This document shows positions 18,351 through 27,510 of a DNA stretch of 59,106 nt, piece after piece. The DNA comes from an uncultured Collinsella sp. Its GTDB lineage: Bacteria > Actinomycetota > Coriobacteriia > Coriobacteriales > Coriobacteriaceae. A model generated the notes under the pieces. The model was not told the origin of the DNA. It searched no databases and saw only the letters and a program-made list of their open reading frames with translations. The stretch lies in the NCBI GenBank assembly GCA_900540935.1, contig UQHW01000011.1, positions 1 to 59,106 on the forward strand, given 5' to 3'. The translations under genes were made by a program, and so were the position numbers. Numbering within the stretch: position 1 is the stretch's first letter; the number at the start of each line of letters is the position of its first letter.

Positions 18351-18406
18351 GTCTCAATCTGTAACAGTTAGCCAGCAAAAACGGGTCTTAGTGTTACAGA
18401 TTGAGA
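18351..18406. repeat. Palindromic repeat R4, copy 2
   Basis: GTCTCAATCTGTAACA pairs with TGTTACAGATTGAGA around a 25-nt centre that resembles that of copy 1. The copies lie head to tail, 19 bp apart. The second ends about 40 bp upstream of the GntR promoter. Confidence 0.85.
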
Positions 18407-18444
18407 TGAATGAGTAGAGGGACGGACAGCCCCGTAATTTCCTC

Positions 18445-18495
18445 TTGCACAACTGTGCATAGTGTGTATATACTGTGCTTACCGGTTATATACAC
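18445..18495 (+). promoter_or_regulatory. GntR-operon promoter with overlapping palindromic operator
   Basis: A -35 box TTGCAC (18445-18450) and a -10 box TATACT (18469-18474) are 18 bp apart. Perfect 9-bp arms GTGTATATA (18464-18472) and TATATACAC (18487-18495) straddle the -10 and start region. This fits repression by the YtrA-type GntR protein encoded 28 bp downstream. Confidence 0.75.
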
Positions 18496-18522
18496 GTGTA
18501 GCCCATCAGCTAAGGAGCCGCT

Positions 18523-18903
18523 GTGGACATCATCCTATCCAATTCGAGCGACAAGCCCATCTACGAGCAGATAACCTCGCAGGTCAAAGCTCAGATCCTT
18601 TCGGGCACGCTTGCTGCGGGAGCCAAACTCCCCAGCATCCGTGCACTCGCGAGCGATCTTGGCGTGAGTGTCATCACCACCAAGCGCGCCTACGCCGACC
18701 TGGAGCAACTCGGCTTTATCTGCACCGTGCAGGGCAAGGGCTGTTTTGTCGCCGAGGGCAACCAAGAACTCTTGCGCGAAAATCAGCTCTGCCATATCGA
18801 AGAGCTGCTCGCACAGGCAGCAACGCAAGCCGAAGCCGTGGGCGTCACGCGCGATAAACTGCACGAAATGCTCGACCTGGTAGCCCCCGAAACCATGCAG
18901 TAA
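18523..18903 (+). CDS. GntR-family regulator, YtrA subfamily
   Basis: A 126-residue regulator with an N-terminal GntR winged helix (residues 10-75, including PIYEQITSQVKAQILSG and the recognition segment GVSVITTKRAYADLEQLG) and only a short C-terminal helix pair. That small size marks the YtrA subfamily, which usually controls its own ABC operon in response to cell-envelope stress. The start is the GTG at 18523 with AAGGAG upstream. The ABC ATPase follows 23 bp later. The promoter carries a perfect palindrome over the -10 box. Confidence 0.9.
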   Translation: MDIILSNSSDKPIYEQITSQVKAQILSGTLAAGAKLPSIRALASDLGVSVITTKRAYADLEQLGFICTVQGKGCFVAEGNQELLRENQLCHIEELLAQAATQAEAVGVTRDKLHEMLDLVAPETMQ

Positions 18904-18926
18904 CCATCTGCAAGAAAGGCTATGCC

Positions 18927-19808
18927 ATGCAAAACTTGCTAGAACTCAAAAGCATCTCACGCCGCGTGAGCGACCGCTTTTCGCTACGTGGCGTCACGTT
19001 GGCCGTGGAGCCCGGCCAAATTGTTGGCTTTGTGGGCGCAAACGGCGCCGGCAAGACGACGACCATTCGCGCCACGCTTGGGCTTATAAAGCTCGATGCC
19101 GGCGAGGTGCACCTGTTTGGGCAGCGCTGTGGCACCGACGCGCCCGATGAGTCGCAACGCCACCTGCGCTCTCGCATCGGCCTCGTGCTGGACACATGCC
19201 CCTTCCCCTCCACGCTCAAGGTCGGCCAGATCGAGGCGCTCGTAGGCCCGGCGTACCCCACGTGGGACCGCGAAACGTTCGCCGGATTCACCAACCGATT
19301 TGGCCTCGATCCCAAGACAAAGGTCAAGGACCTCTCCCGCGGCATGGGTATGAAGCTGCAGCTCGCCTGCGCGCTCAGCCACAATGCCAAGCTGCTCGTT
19401 TTGGACGAAGCCACCGCGGGCCTCGATCCCATGGCACGCGAGGAACTGCTCGATGAGCTGCTCGCCTTTGTCGCCGACGGCCAGCGCAGCGTGCTGCTCT
19501 CGAGCCATATTACGTCCGACCTCGATCGCGCTGCCGACCGCGTCATCTGCATCGATAACGGCTCGATTGTGTTTGACCTGCCACGCGAGGACATTACCGA
19601 CCGCGCCGGCATCGCCCACTGCACCCAGGCACAGGCCGCCGAGCTCATGGCTTGCGTCGAAGGCACCCGCGCCGCCCGCCACGCCTACAGCGTGGACGTG
19701 CTCGTGCCCAACCACCGCGAAGTGCTCGAGGCCTTCCCCGAGATTCCCTGCGATCGGGCAACCATTGATGACTATCTTCGCTTCATGCTGAAAGGGGCTT
19801 TGAAATGA
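18927..19808 (+). CDS. ABC transporter ATP-binding protein (YtrB-like)
   Basis: A 293-residue ABC ATPase. Walker A GANGAGKT is at 37-44, the degenerate signature LSRGMGMK near 133, Walker B LLVLDEATAGLDP near 155, and an SSHI switch His follows. The C-terminal 80 residues are the accessory domain usual for ABC-2 export ATPases. It sits in the GntR operon and overlaps the permease gene by 4 bp (ATGA). Together they should form a YtrBC-like exporter energised by this subunit. The substrate is unknown; relatives respond to cell-wall antibiotics. Confidence 0.9.
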   Translation: MQNLLELKSISRRVSDRFSLRGVTLAVEPGQIVGFVGANGAGKTTTIRATLGLIKLDAGEVHLFGQRCGTDAPDESQRHLRSRIGLVLDTCPFPSTLKVGQIEALVGPAYPTWDRETFAGFTNRFGLDPKTKVKDLSRGMGMKLQLACALSHNAKLLVLDEATAGLDPMAREELLDELLAFVADGQRSVLLSSHITSDLDRAADRVICIDNGSIVFDLPREDITDRAGIAHCTQAQAAELMACVEGTRAARHAYSVDVLVPNHREVLEAFPEIPCDRATIDDYLRFMLKGALK

Positions 19809-20506
19809 AACGCGCCATTATGTCCGAGCTTGCCATCGTTCGCACGCTCGTCCCGAGCATCGCAGGTGTCGGCCTGTTCATCTTCGTCGTGCTGACCGCC
19901 GTCAGGGCATCGAATGGTGATTCCGACATGAGCGCCGCCGGCGCCTTCGCGATCAGTGCCATGTCGCCTATCATGGCCAGGACGTCGCTGGCCGGGCTCG
20001 ACAACCAAAACGGATGGGAGCGCTATCGGGCAACGCTGCCCATCTCACGCAAAGACATCGTCAGCGCACGCTACCTGTGCATCACTATTTTCTCGGTCAT
20101 CATGGCGTGCGCGGCCGTGCTGTTGAGTATCGTCGCCATCCCGATCTTAAACAGCGTGGGTATCCCCTCCACGGGAGAGACCGTCTTTGAGACCGCAATC
20201 GCCTCGGCAATATCGATGCTTTTCTCCCTCATGGCGGTGTTTTTGGTACTGCCTCTGTTCTTTCGATTTGAACACATGAAGGCGCAACGCCTATCCGTTG
20301 GTCTGTACGCCCTATACATGTGCCTTATCATGGTCACGCTAAACTCATTCAACCCCATCAGCAACCAGCTCATGTCGATTGCAGGGACGAATCCCGATCT
20401 TGCCGTCCTCGGTTGCCTGTGTGGTGCCGTCGCGCTGGCAACGGTCGTCCTTGGCGTTGTCAGCTGCGCCATCAGCACCAAGGTCTACCGGGCACGCGAC
20501 CTGTGA
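19805..20506 (+). CDS. ABC-2 type transporter permease
   Basis: A 233-residue membrane protein with six predicted helices (about 13-33, 43-60, 82-107, 128-152, 166-182, 197-222). The segment NGWERYRATLPISRKDIVSAR between helices 2 and 3 is the typical cytoplasmic coupling region of ABC-2 permeases. Its ATG overlaps the TGA of the ATPase, so translation is coupled. It probably homodimerises with two ATPase subunits. No second permease follows; the next 450 bp hold a repeat element. Confidence 0.85.
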   Translation: MKRAIMSELAIVRTLVPSIAGVGLFIFVVLTAVRASNGDSDMSAAGAFAISAMSPIMARTSLAGLDNQNGWERYRATLPISRKDIVSARYLCITIFSVIMACAAVLLSIVAIPILNSVGIPSTGETVFETAIASAISMLFSLMAVFLVLPLFFRFEHMKAQRLSVGLYALYMCLIMVTLNSFNPISNQLMSIAGTNPDLAVLGCLCGAVALATVVLGVVSCAISTKVYRARDL

Positions 20507-20634
20507 TCGACAGCTAAAGGACTTGGGCGGCGCCCCACCTCATTTACTAGATAAGAGAAGCAGCAACAACGTCGCTACCACCCTTCACGGCGTACCGTTT
20601 AGATCTTGGCAACCAAAGAGAAGCCGACAGCATA

Positions 20635-20825
20635 TCGAGGGTGAATGTTTTTCCGAGAAGTGAACGAGTAAAATCAGTACCCTGTATCATCGACATTTTT
20701 ATGGGCTTAGTTCCTGCGCTTTTTGCCTAGAAATCCAGCGGTTTTATTCGAAAAAAGTGTGCATGCTCCAGGGGTCCATATTGACTCGTTCACTTCTCGG
20801 AAAAACATTCACCTTCAATTCGAGC
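20635..20825. repeat. Long palindromic element R3, copy 1 (about 190 bp)
   Basis: The outer arms share GTGAATGTTTTTCCGAGAAG and extend through TGAACGAGT to a GGGTCC-like segment and a CATGC or CATCGAC box. The centre has two imperfect CCTGCGGTTTT units in the same direction, which orient the element. It lies in the 450-bp gap between the ABC permease and an EamA gene; the rest of the gap shows nothing recognisable. Two further copies are at 35886-36070 and 37467-37651. No reading frame for a transposase is present. Confidence 0.85.
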
Positions 20826-20956
20826 CTTAACCAAATGGCTCCCCGCAACATGACCCCCGTCTCGCCGCGGCCATATCAAACCTTCATGGCGGGGCGGTAT
20901 CCTCATGTCCATAAAACTCGCAGGATAAACCCATTATCCAAGGAGGCGCTCAACCC

Positions 20957-21826
20957 GTGTCGTGGGTCGTCGCAGCATTTGCGTCAGCATTCTTTGCCGG
21001 CATCACATCCATCTTGGCCAAATGCGGTATCAAGCAGACCGACTCCGATGTCGCGACGGCCATTCGCACCTGCGTGGTGCTCGTTTTCGCCTGGGCAATG
21101 GCGGGTATTTCTGGATCCATTGGAACCATTGGCGGAATCGAACCCAGATCCTGGCTCTTTCTCGTCCTCTCGGGACTCGCTACCGGCGCTTCGTGGATCT
21201 GTTACTTTAAGGCGTTGAGCATCGGAGACGTCAATAAGGTCGTACCGGTCGACAAGATGAGCACCGTGCTCGCCGCGCTGACCGCCATCGCGCTTTTTGG
21301 TGAGACGAACAACCTTGCGGTTAAGCTCGTGGGAACCGCCGTCATTACCCTCGGCACGTTTTTAATGATCGAGAAGCAGCAATCCGCCGGACCCGAGCAG
21401 CAGCAAGACCGGACCTGGCTCGCTTACGCCCTCGGCGCCGCCGTGTTCGCGGCGCTCACGTCCATCCTCGCCAAGGTTGGCATCGAAGGCGTCGAGTCCA
21501 ACCTGGCCACGGCAATCCGTACCTGCGTGGTACTGGTTATGGCATGGGCAATCGTGGCAGCTAAAGGCAAGATGGGCCAAGCCGTGCACGTAGACCGCTA
21601 CGAACTCGTATTTCTCGCGGCATCGGGCATCGCGACTGGAACATCGTGGCTGCTCTATTACTATGCCATCGCCGCAGGCCAGGTGAGCGTCGTGGTGCAG
21701 ATCGACAAACTATCGATTGTCGTATCGGTACTATTTGCGCGCCTGGCATTCAACGAAAAAGTCTCGCGACGCAGCGCCATCGGTCTCGCCCTCATCGTAC
21801 TGGGCACCGCCGCGCTCGCGATTTGA
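20957..21826 (+). CDS. EamA-family transporter
   Basis: A 289-residue membrane protein built of two clearly similar EamA halves: residues 1-137 and 150-289 share FAGITSILAKCGI / FAALTSILAKVGI and the VATAIRTCVVLVxAWA block. Ten helices are predicted. It belongs to the DMT superfamily and should move a small metabolite. The start is the GTG at 20957 with AAGGAGG 10 bp upstream. Its similarity to the other EamA gene at 13174 is only at fold level. It is probably monocistronic. Confidence 0.88.
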   Translation: MSWVVAAFASAFFAGITSILAKCGIKQTDSDVATAIRTCVVLVFAWAMAGISGSIGTIGGIEPRSWLFLVLSGLATGASWICYFKALSIGDVNKVVPVDKMSTVLAALTAIALFGETNNLAVKLVGTAVITLGTFLMIEKQQSAGPEQQQDRTWLAYALGAAVFAALTSILAKVGIEGVESNLATAIRTCVVLVMAWAIVAAKGKMGQAVHVDRYELVFLAASGIATGTSWLLYYYAIAAGQVSVVVQIDKLSIVVSVLFARLAFNEKVSRRSAIGLALIVLGTAALAI

Positions 21827-21993
21827 AAAAAGCGCCGATTCCGAGCGAGATCTAAGCGTTGGCCGTGGTTTGTTGCGCCGTTCCGCCTCCGTCATCTGGC
21901 ATATTTTCTTCATGACTGTTGGAACAGCAGCCCAGCAGACGCCACATTCTCACGCCAGGCCTGGGATGCCTGTATTGGCCGCGCACCACCACG

Positions 21994-23298
21994 CTACTTG
22001 TGCAGTGGCTTGGGCAGCGGAATGCCAGCGGCGATGACGGAGGCGATGATCATGCAGACGATACCCTTGAGTGGGAAGCACATGAGCAGCAGGCCCACGA
22101 CCATGACGGGTTGACGCATGACGGCGCCCATCGTCGAGGCCGTGCAAACGGCGACGCAAAAGACCGGATCTGCGCCGGTGAGGATGGCAAGGCCATAGCC
22201 CAGGCTTACGCCCGAGAAGATAACCGGGAAGAAGTGACCGCCGCGCCAGCCCAAGTTGATAAGAGCGGGGGTCAGCATGGCCTTGACCAGACCGGTCAAA
22301 ATAAGCACGCCAGCGGGAATGGTCAGATAGGTTTCCATGAGCACGTCGGCCTGGGTCTCGCCGGCAAACATGGTATAGGGCAGAACCGTGCCACAGATGG
22401 CGAGTGCCAAACCGGCCAGCATGGCCTTGACGACAGGACGCTCCCCTATTGCATGGGACAGTGCCTCGCTTGCATGCTCAGAGACAAAGTACAGCCAGCC
22501 GCAGACGGTGCCGATCAACGACAGAGGGACGAGCCAGGTAAGCTCTAGGTTGCCCACCTCGGCGGACTCGAACCTGGGCATGCCCATGCCGCCGCCCACA
22601 AGCTGTCCAAGCAGCAGGTAGGTGCCCAGACCGCCGGCAATCGCAATACCGTAGACCACCGTCTTTTGCGCCTTGGGCAGCTTGATGGTGATCTCGCCGG
22701 ACGCGGACTCATCGTCGGCGTCTTCACCCTGGCCGTCGGTGCTACCGGCAAGCGGCGCCACAAAGCCAAAGACGGGCGCGGTAAAGAGTGCCGTCAGGGC
22801 AGCCTGGGTGCCCAGCAGCGTGAGCTCCCTAAACTCGGCGCCAAAGCGACGCATGCGATCGCCGACCCAGCTGCACAGACCCGCGATGACGCCGGTCAGG
22901 CCGGCCTCCGGTCCAATGCTGCCGCCAAACAGCAACGGCAGCAATGCCGCGAGCGAAAGCTTGCCCAGGTTGTCGTACGGGTAGCGCCCGTCTTGCTTAA
23001 CCTTAGCCATCACCTGATTGAGGTCATCGGTCTTGGTGCCTGTCATCTTTTCGTACAGACCGATTAACAGGCCGCCCAGCAGGCAGACAAAAAACGGGTA
23101 CGGCAAAAAGCCAAACGGGCCGCTGGCAAGCTCGGGCGAAGCGACGCCCAGCGCGTGTGGAATCTCGGTCCATAGATAGTCGATGCCGTGCTCCATCGCA
23201 AAGAAGAACAGCCAGACTGCGGCACCTGCGAACGCACCGGTCACGGCAACGCTAACTAAAAACAGCGCGCGGTTTGTGGGTTTGGCAAGGTTATCCAT
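21994..23298 (-). CDS. CLC-family chloride channel or transporter
   Basis: A 434-residue membrane protein of the CLC family. It carries GGSIGPEAGLTG, the equivalent of the second selectivity-filter motif (GxxGPE; the Glu is the likely gating or proton glutamate), and WRGGHFFPVIFSGVSLG near residue 340 as the third filter motif. A polar acidic insert (about 189-205, TDGQGEDADDESASGE) replaces a loop. No C-terminal CBS domains follow, so it is of the short bacterial type. Transport of chloride, or fluoride as in some relatives, cannot be settled here. Confidence 0.85.
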   Translation of the reverse strand: MDNLAKPTNRALFLVSVAVTGAFAGAAVWLFFFAMEHGIDYLWTEIPHALGVASPELASGPFGFLPYPFFVCLLGGLLIGLYEKMTGTKTDDLNQVMAKVKQDGRYPYDNLGKLSLAALLPLLFGGSIGPEAGLTGVIAGLCSWVGDRMRRFGAEFRELTLLGTQAALTALFTAPVFGFVAPLAGSTDGQGEDADDESASGEITIKLPKAQKTVVYGIAIAGGLGTYLLLGQLVGGGMGMPRFESAEVGNLELTWLVPLSLIGTVCGWLYFVSEHASEALSHAIGERPVVKAMLAGLALAICGTVLPYTMFAGETQADVLMETYLTIPAGVLILTGLVKAMLTPALINLGWRGGHFFPVIFSGVSLGYGLAILTGADPVFCVAVCTASTMGAVMRQPVMVVGLLLMCFPLKGIVCMIIASVIAAGIPLPKPLHK

Positions 23299-23423
23299 CG
23301 GGTCCTCCCGCGGTCAAAGTCGACATAGATACGTTTTATTGTAGAGCGAGTGTGGCCCAGACAAGCCAACCGTCTGCGCCGCAAACGGCACCATTGGGAG
23401 CCATAGTGGGGCAGGCTCAAGGC

Positions 23424-23963
23424 TTATCCGTTGATAATCGAGGCAATCTCGCGCAAATCGTCGGCAAAGTAGATGCCGTGCTGGCGCTTCAGGCTCGAAA
23501 GCCCCTTATCAATCATGTGCCCGAGCAGCGCCTTGAGGTCGTTGTAGTAACCGTTCAGGTTGTACAAAATGCACGGCGCATCGAGATGCCCCAACGACAC
23601 CGCGGACATAACCTCGGCAATCTCCTCGAGCGTGCCCGTGCCGCCCGGAAATGCGATGAACGCATCGCCGAGCTCGATCATCTTGGCTTTGCGCTCGGCC
23701 ATGTCGCTCGTCACGATAAGGTCGTCGATTCCGTCGTGTTGAAACTCTGCCTCGATAAAAAAGCTCGGCTCCACACCCGTCACATGTCCGCCTGCCTCGA
23801 GTACGCTATCGGCGAGCGCGCCCATCAGTCCCGATTTGGACCCGCCGTATACGAGCGCGTGTCCGTTGGCGCCAATCCAATTGCCCAGCTCCTGCACTGC
23901 GGGCAGAAACGCCGGGTCGTTGCCGACGCTCGCGCCCAGGTAGACGGTGATGTTCATATGCAA
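23424..23963 (-). CDS. LOG-family protein (TIGR00730 Rossmann fold)
   Basis: A 179-residue protein of the LOG/lysine-decarboxylase-like family. The nucleotide-binding motif YGGSKSGLMG is near 40-49 and the catalytic motif PGGTGTLEE near 104-112. Characterised members are nucleoside 5'-monophosphate phosphoribohydrolases that release a base, in plants activating cytokinins. The bacterial role is mostly unknown. Two in-frame ATGs (23963 and 23957) are both possible. It starts 31 bp after the end of the K+ channel gene on the same strand, so they may share a transcript. Confidence 0.9.
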   Translation of the reverse strand: MHMNITVYLGASVGNDPAFLPAVQELGNWIGANGHALVYGGSKSGLMGALADSVLEAGGHVTGVEPSFFIEAEFQHDGIDDLIVTSDMAERKAKMIELGDAFIAFPGGTGTLEEIAEVMSAVSLGHLDAPCILYNLNGYYNDLKALLGHMIDKGLSSLKRQHGIYFADDLREIASIING

Positions 23964-23993
23964 TCCCCCTCGTCGTGACGCGCGGCACCCGTT

Positions 23994-24419
23994 CTATCGT
24001 TGCCGGCGACGGTATTCGCGCACGCGGCGCGACAAATCGGCGAGCTCATCGCGGTCGAGTTCTTCCAAATGCTCAAGATCGTCCATAAAGCGCGCCATGG
24101 TGTCCTTTTGGCGCATCTTGATAAGCGTATTGCAGTAGTTCACCGCCACGCCCGTAAGCATGGCGATATAGAAGATACTGATGACGCTTAGGATAACGGT
24201 AATGCCGCGGGCAACCGGCGTTTCAGCGGGGATATCGCCAAAGCCAATCGTCGAGACCGTCTCAAAGCTAAACCAGAGACCATCGCCAAACGTGAGGGTC
24301 GTGGGCTCGGACAGCCAGACAGCCGTCGAGCAAAGCAGATAGAAAATAAGAAACAGGCCCGTAATGCGTGCAAAGCCAGCCTGTCGCAGCACATCGGCAA
24401 GCGTCCTGAGCTTTTTCAT
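23994..24419 (-). CDS. Two-helix potassium channel
   Basis: A 141-residue channel subunit. The first helix (about 17-34), pore loop with the K+ selectivity filter TIGFGD (about 57-62) and second helix (about 71-94) make a KcsA-like pore unit. A basic and acidic coiled tail of about 45 residues follows and may help tetramerise the protein. I chose the ATG at 24419, which has GGAAGGGG upstream, rather than a start 63 bp earlier without a site. An R2 palindrome lies in its upstream gap. Confidence 0.88.
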   Translation of the reverse strand: MKKLRTLADVLRQAGFARITGLFLIFYLLCSTAVWLSEPTTLTFGDGLWFSFETVSTIGFGDIPAETPVARGITVILSVISIFYIAMLTGVAVNYCNTLIKMRQKDTMARFMDDLEHLEELDRDELADLSRRVREYRRRQR

Positions 24420-24487
24420 CGCGACCCCTTCCACGGACAACCAATCACGTTCGCTCGGTATTGTCCCACGCCTCCCCAGCAAACGGA

Positions 24488-24571
24488 ACTAGTCATTGGG
24501 GACGTTCTTAAATGACCAGTCAAACAAGAACGTCCCCAATGACTAGTCGTTTAAGAACGTCCCCGATGACT
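24488..24571. repeat. Palindromic repeat R2, copy 2 (with an extra half)
   Basis: One left arm (ACTAGTCATTGGGGACGTTC) is followed by two successive right arms (AAGAACGTCCCCAATGACT and AAGAACGTCCCCGATGACT). The structure suggests a partial internal duplication. It lies between divergent genes (K+ channel and hybrid kinase). Confidence 0.85.
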
Positions 24572-24663
24572 GCCGAGCGGGATCGTTTAGCGATGCAGCT
24601 GCCGACTGGGCAGGCTGAGCTGGTATCCTTATGCGGTAATGTCTCGATTCGTTAGGATTGCAT

Positions 24664-27468
24664 GTGAGAGCTTCCGCTGTCCTTCGTTCAGTTATATATC
24701 GCGCCCTGGCCATTGTGCTTACCGCGCTTGCCGCGCTGAGTTCTATCGCGCCTGTCCAGGCTTTTGCCGATGACTCTAGTCAGCAGGTCAAAACGGTCCG
24801 CGTTGGTTGGCTCGTCAACAACGAGGGCTTCCAGGACGGCATCCCCGGCGAGCGTCTCTCGGGATGGGGTTACGAATACCTCCAGACCCTCTCGTACTAC
24901 ACACCCGGCTGGCAGTACGAATACGTCTCCGGCACCTTCACCGAGCTTATGGAGAAGCTCGAGACGGGCGAGATCGACCTCATGCCCAACATCTCCTACT
25001 CCGAGGAACGCGCCCAAAAGCTGCTCTTTTCCTCGAACCCCGAGGGCACCGAGCGCTACTACATCTACGCCAGGCCCGACCGTGACGACCTGGCCAAGGG
25101 TGACCCTCAAGCACTCCAGGGTCTCACCATCGGTTACAACTCCGGTGTTATGCAAACCATCGTCGGCCAGCAGTGGCTCGCCAACGAGGGAATCGCCTGC
25201 ACATACAGGGAGTATGACGGAGGCTCCGTTCTCTTTGACGCGCTCGCAAACGACGAAGTCGATGCCGTCATCATGAACGACACCATTTCGTCGCCCGATG
25301 CGTCGCCCATGTTCTACGTTGGTTCGAGCGACTACTACTTTGCCGTCCCCAAAAGCCGCCCCGACCTAATGGACGACATCAATGCCGCCATGTCGGCAAT
25401 CGCCCGCGTCAACCCACGCTATATCGACGAAGTCAAATCTAACTACTCGGTCAAAAACAGCGGTTCATCATCGCTCAACGGCCCCGAACGTTCCTGGCTC
25501 AAAGCAAATGACAACACCATCACGCTCGGCTACATTACGGGCAAACTCCCCTACTGCAACGAAGACGAAAACGGCGAAATGGAAGGCTCGCTCGCATCGC
25601 TTGCGACGACGTTGCACGATAAATTTGGCATTACGGTCAAAACCGTCGCCTTTGATAGCTACAAGATGATGTCAAAGGCTCTGTCAAAGGGAAGCATAGA
25701 CGTTGCGCTGCCGGTATACCGAGATTACTGGGTTGCCGAGCAATCAGGCGTTGTGCAGTCGGCATCGTTGGGGACCGTGTCCCTCACCGCCATCCACACC
25801 GGCAGCGACCTGAACAAAGACCTTCAGAACATCGCCTGTACCAAATCATCGTTTGTCAACAAAAATGCACTTGAAAGCCTGTTTCCCACAGCGACCGTGA
25901 CCGAATACCAATCCGACGATGAAGCGTTCGACGCCCTCAGGAAGGGAACGGCGCACTGCATCGTCGCTCCCAGCTCACGCATAAAAACCATCGGCGACCG
26001 TTATGATCTCGAAGGTTACGAGACGGCCGAGCTCCCTGACACCTGTGAGCTCTCGTGCTGGATTTCGCGCGGAAAACCCGAGCTGCTGGGAATCGTCAAC
26101 AAGGGCATCATCAATGCCGGAGAATCGCTCTCCGCAAGCAATTACTCCTCCACGTCGTACACGGCCCAGGAATCCAACACGCTTCAATTCCTTTATCGCA
26201 ACCGTGCCGCCGTTGCAGCTGCCCTCATCGGTATGTTGTCGGTCGGCATCGTCCTGCTCATCTGGGCACTCGTGCGCGCTCGAACCGAGCGCAAAAAAGC
26301 CGATGCCGCCAACGCCGCTAAGACGGCATTCCTCACGCGCATGAGCCACGACATCCGTACACCGCTCAACGGTATCCTGGGCCTTATCGAGATCGAGGAA
26401 TTGAAGGAAGGCGATATCCAGGTCGCCCGCGAAAGCCGTGCCAAGGCGCGCGTTGCCGCCAATCACCTGCTCTCGTTGATCAACGACATCCTCGAGATGG
26501 GCAAAATCGAAGACTGCAAGCTAACACTGGAGCATACGCCTTTTAACCTCAAAGAGCTCTGTGACGATACACTGGTGCTGTGCAAGCTCCGCGCGTCCAG
26601 TAACGGCATCACAATGCAGGACAATAGTCTGCCGTACGCCGCGGGGCCATACATGATCGGCAGTCCCACCCATATCCGACAGATCATGATCAACCTGTTA
26701 GACAACAGCATTAAGTACAACAAGCACGGCGGCTCCGTCACCTTTAGCTCAAAGACCAAGCCACTCGATAACGGGCGCGCGCTCTTTTGCTTTAGCGTTT
26801 CGGATACCGGCATTGGTATGACTCCCAAGTTTTTAAAGCATATCTATGAGCCGTTTGCCCAAGAAGGTGACGATGCGCGCAGTAAGTTTCAAGGAACCGG
26901 CATGGGCATGCCAATCGTCAAGTCGCTTATTGAACTGATGGGCGGCACGATTGAGATTTCGAGTGAGGTTGGCGTAGGGAGTACGTTCAACGTCCAGATT
27001 CCGCTCGATATCGACAAAGACCCTCAGGCAAGAGAACGCGCGGACGAGCAAGCAGACAGCTGCTCGCTTGCCGGCATGAACGTTCTTTTGGCAGAAGATA
27101 ACGAGCTCAATGCCGAGATTGCCCAGGCGCTGCTCGAAAGCGAAGGCATTGTCGTAACTCGCGCCGCCGATGGCAACGAAGCGGTCGACCTATACGTTGG
27201 CCGTCCCGCCGGCAGCTTCGATGCGATCCTGATGGACATTATGATGCCGGACATGGACGGTTACGAGGCGACCCGCGCGATTCGTCTGAGCGAGAAGGTC
27301 GATGCAGCCGATATCCCCATCATCGCGCTCACCGCCAACGCCTTTGCCGAGGACGCCAAGGCGGCACACGATGCCGGCATGAACGCCCATCTGTCCAAAC
27401 CGCTCGACTTTAACAAGCTCAAAAACATACTCGCCCGCATCAAGAAAAACGGATCCGTTTCGCTATAG
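24664..27468 (+). CDS. BvgS/EvgS-like hybrid sensor histidine kinase with two extracellular binding domains
   Basis: A membrane sensor kinase of 934 residues. A signal peptide (about 1-36, ending VQAFA) precedes two tandem type-3 solute-binding domains (about 45-265 and 285-500), a transmembrane helix (about 512-538), a HisKA domain with phospho-acceptor His562 (SHDIRTPLNG), an HATPase domain (N box NLLDNS, G box DTGIGM) and a receiver domain with Asp858 (ILMDIMMPDMDG). No HPt domain follows and no output regulator is adjacent. I chose the GTG at 24664, 6 bp after TTAGGA; a TTG two codons earlier is the alternative. It probably senses amino acids or similar ligands outside the cell. The NimA-like gene follows 42 bp later. 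Confidence 0.9.
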   Translation: MRASAVLRSVIYRALAIVLTALAALSSIAPVQAFADDSSQQVKTVRVGWLVNNEGFQDGIPGERLSGWGYEYLQTLSYYTPGWQYEYVSGTFTELMEKLETGEIDLMPNISYSEERAQKLLFSSNPEGTERYYIYARPDRDDLAKGDPQALQGLTIGYNSGVMQTIVGQQWLANEGIACTYREYDGGSVLFDALANDEVDAVIMNDTISSPDASPMFYVGSSDYYFAVPKSRPDLMDDINAAMSAIARVNPRYIDEVKSNYSVKNSGSSSLNGPERSWLKANDNTITLGYITGKLPYCNEDENGEMEGSLASLATTLHDKFGITVKTVAFDSYKMMSKALSKGSIDVALPVYRDYWVAEQSGVVQSASLGTVSLTAIHTGSDLNKDLQNIACTKSSFVNKNALESLFPTATVTEYQSDDEAFDALRKGTAHCIVAPSSRIKTIGDRYDLEGYETAELPDTCELSCWISRGKPELLGIVNKGIINAGESLSASNYSSTSYTAQESNTLQFLYRNRAAVAAALIGMLSVGIVLLIWALVRARTERKKADAANAAKTAFLTRMSHDIRTPLNGILGLIEIEELKEGDIQVARESRAKARVAANHLLSLINDILEMGKIEDCKLTLEHTPFNLKELCDDTLVLCKLRASSNGITMQDNSLPYAAGPYMIGSPTHIRQIMINLLDNSIKYNKHGGSVTFSSKTKPLDNGRALFCFSVSDTGIGMTPKFLKHIYEPFAQEGDDARSKFQGTGMGMPIVKSLIELMGGTIEISSEVGVGSTFNVQIPLDIDKDPQARERADEQADSCSLAGMNVLLAEDNELNAEIAQALLESEGIVVTRAADGNEAVDLYVGRPAGSFDAILMDIMMPDMDGYEATRAIRLSEKVDAADIPIIALTANAFAEDAKAAHDAGMNAHLSKPLDFNKLKNILARIKKNGSVSL

Positions 27469-27510
27469 TTTGTGCTCAACCACCACGCACGACCAGAAAG
27501 GAAGCCAACG

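Noticed and set aside
20635..20825. Insertion sequence
   Set aside because: There is no transposase frame, no clear target-site duplication, and the whole length is a palindrome, so an IS is not supported.
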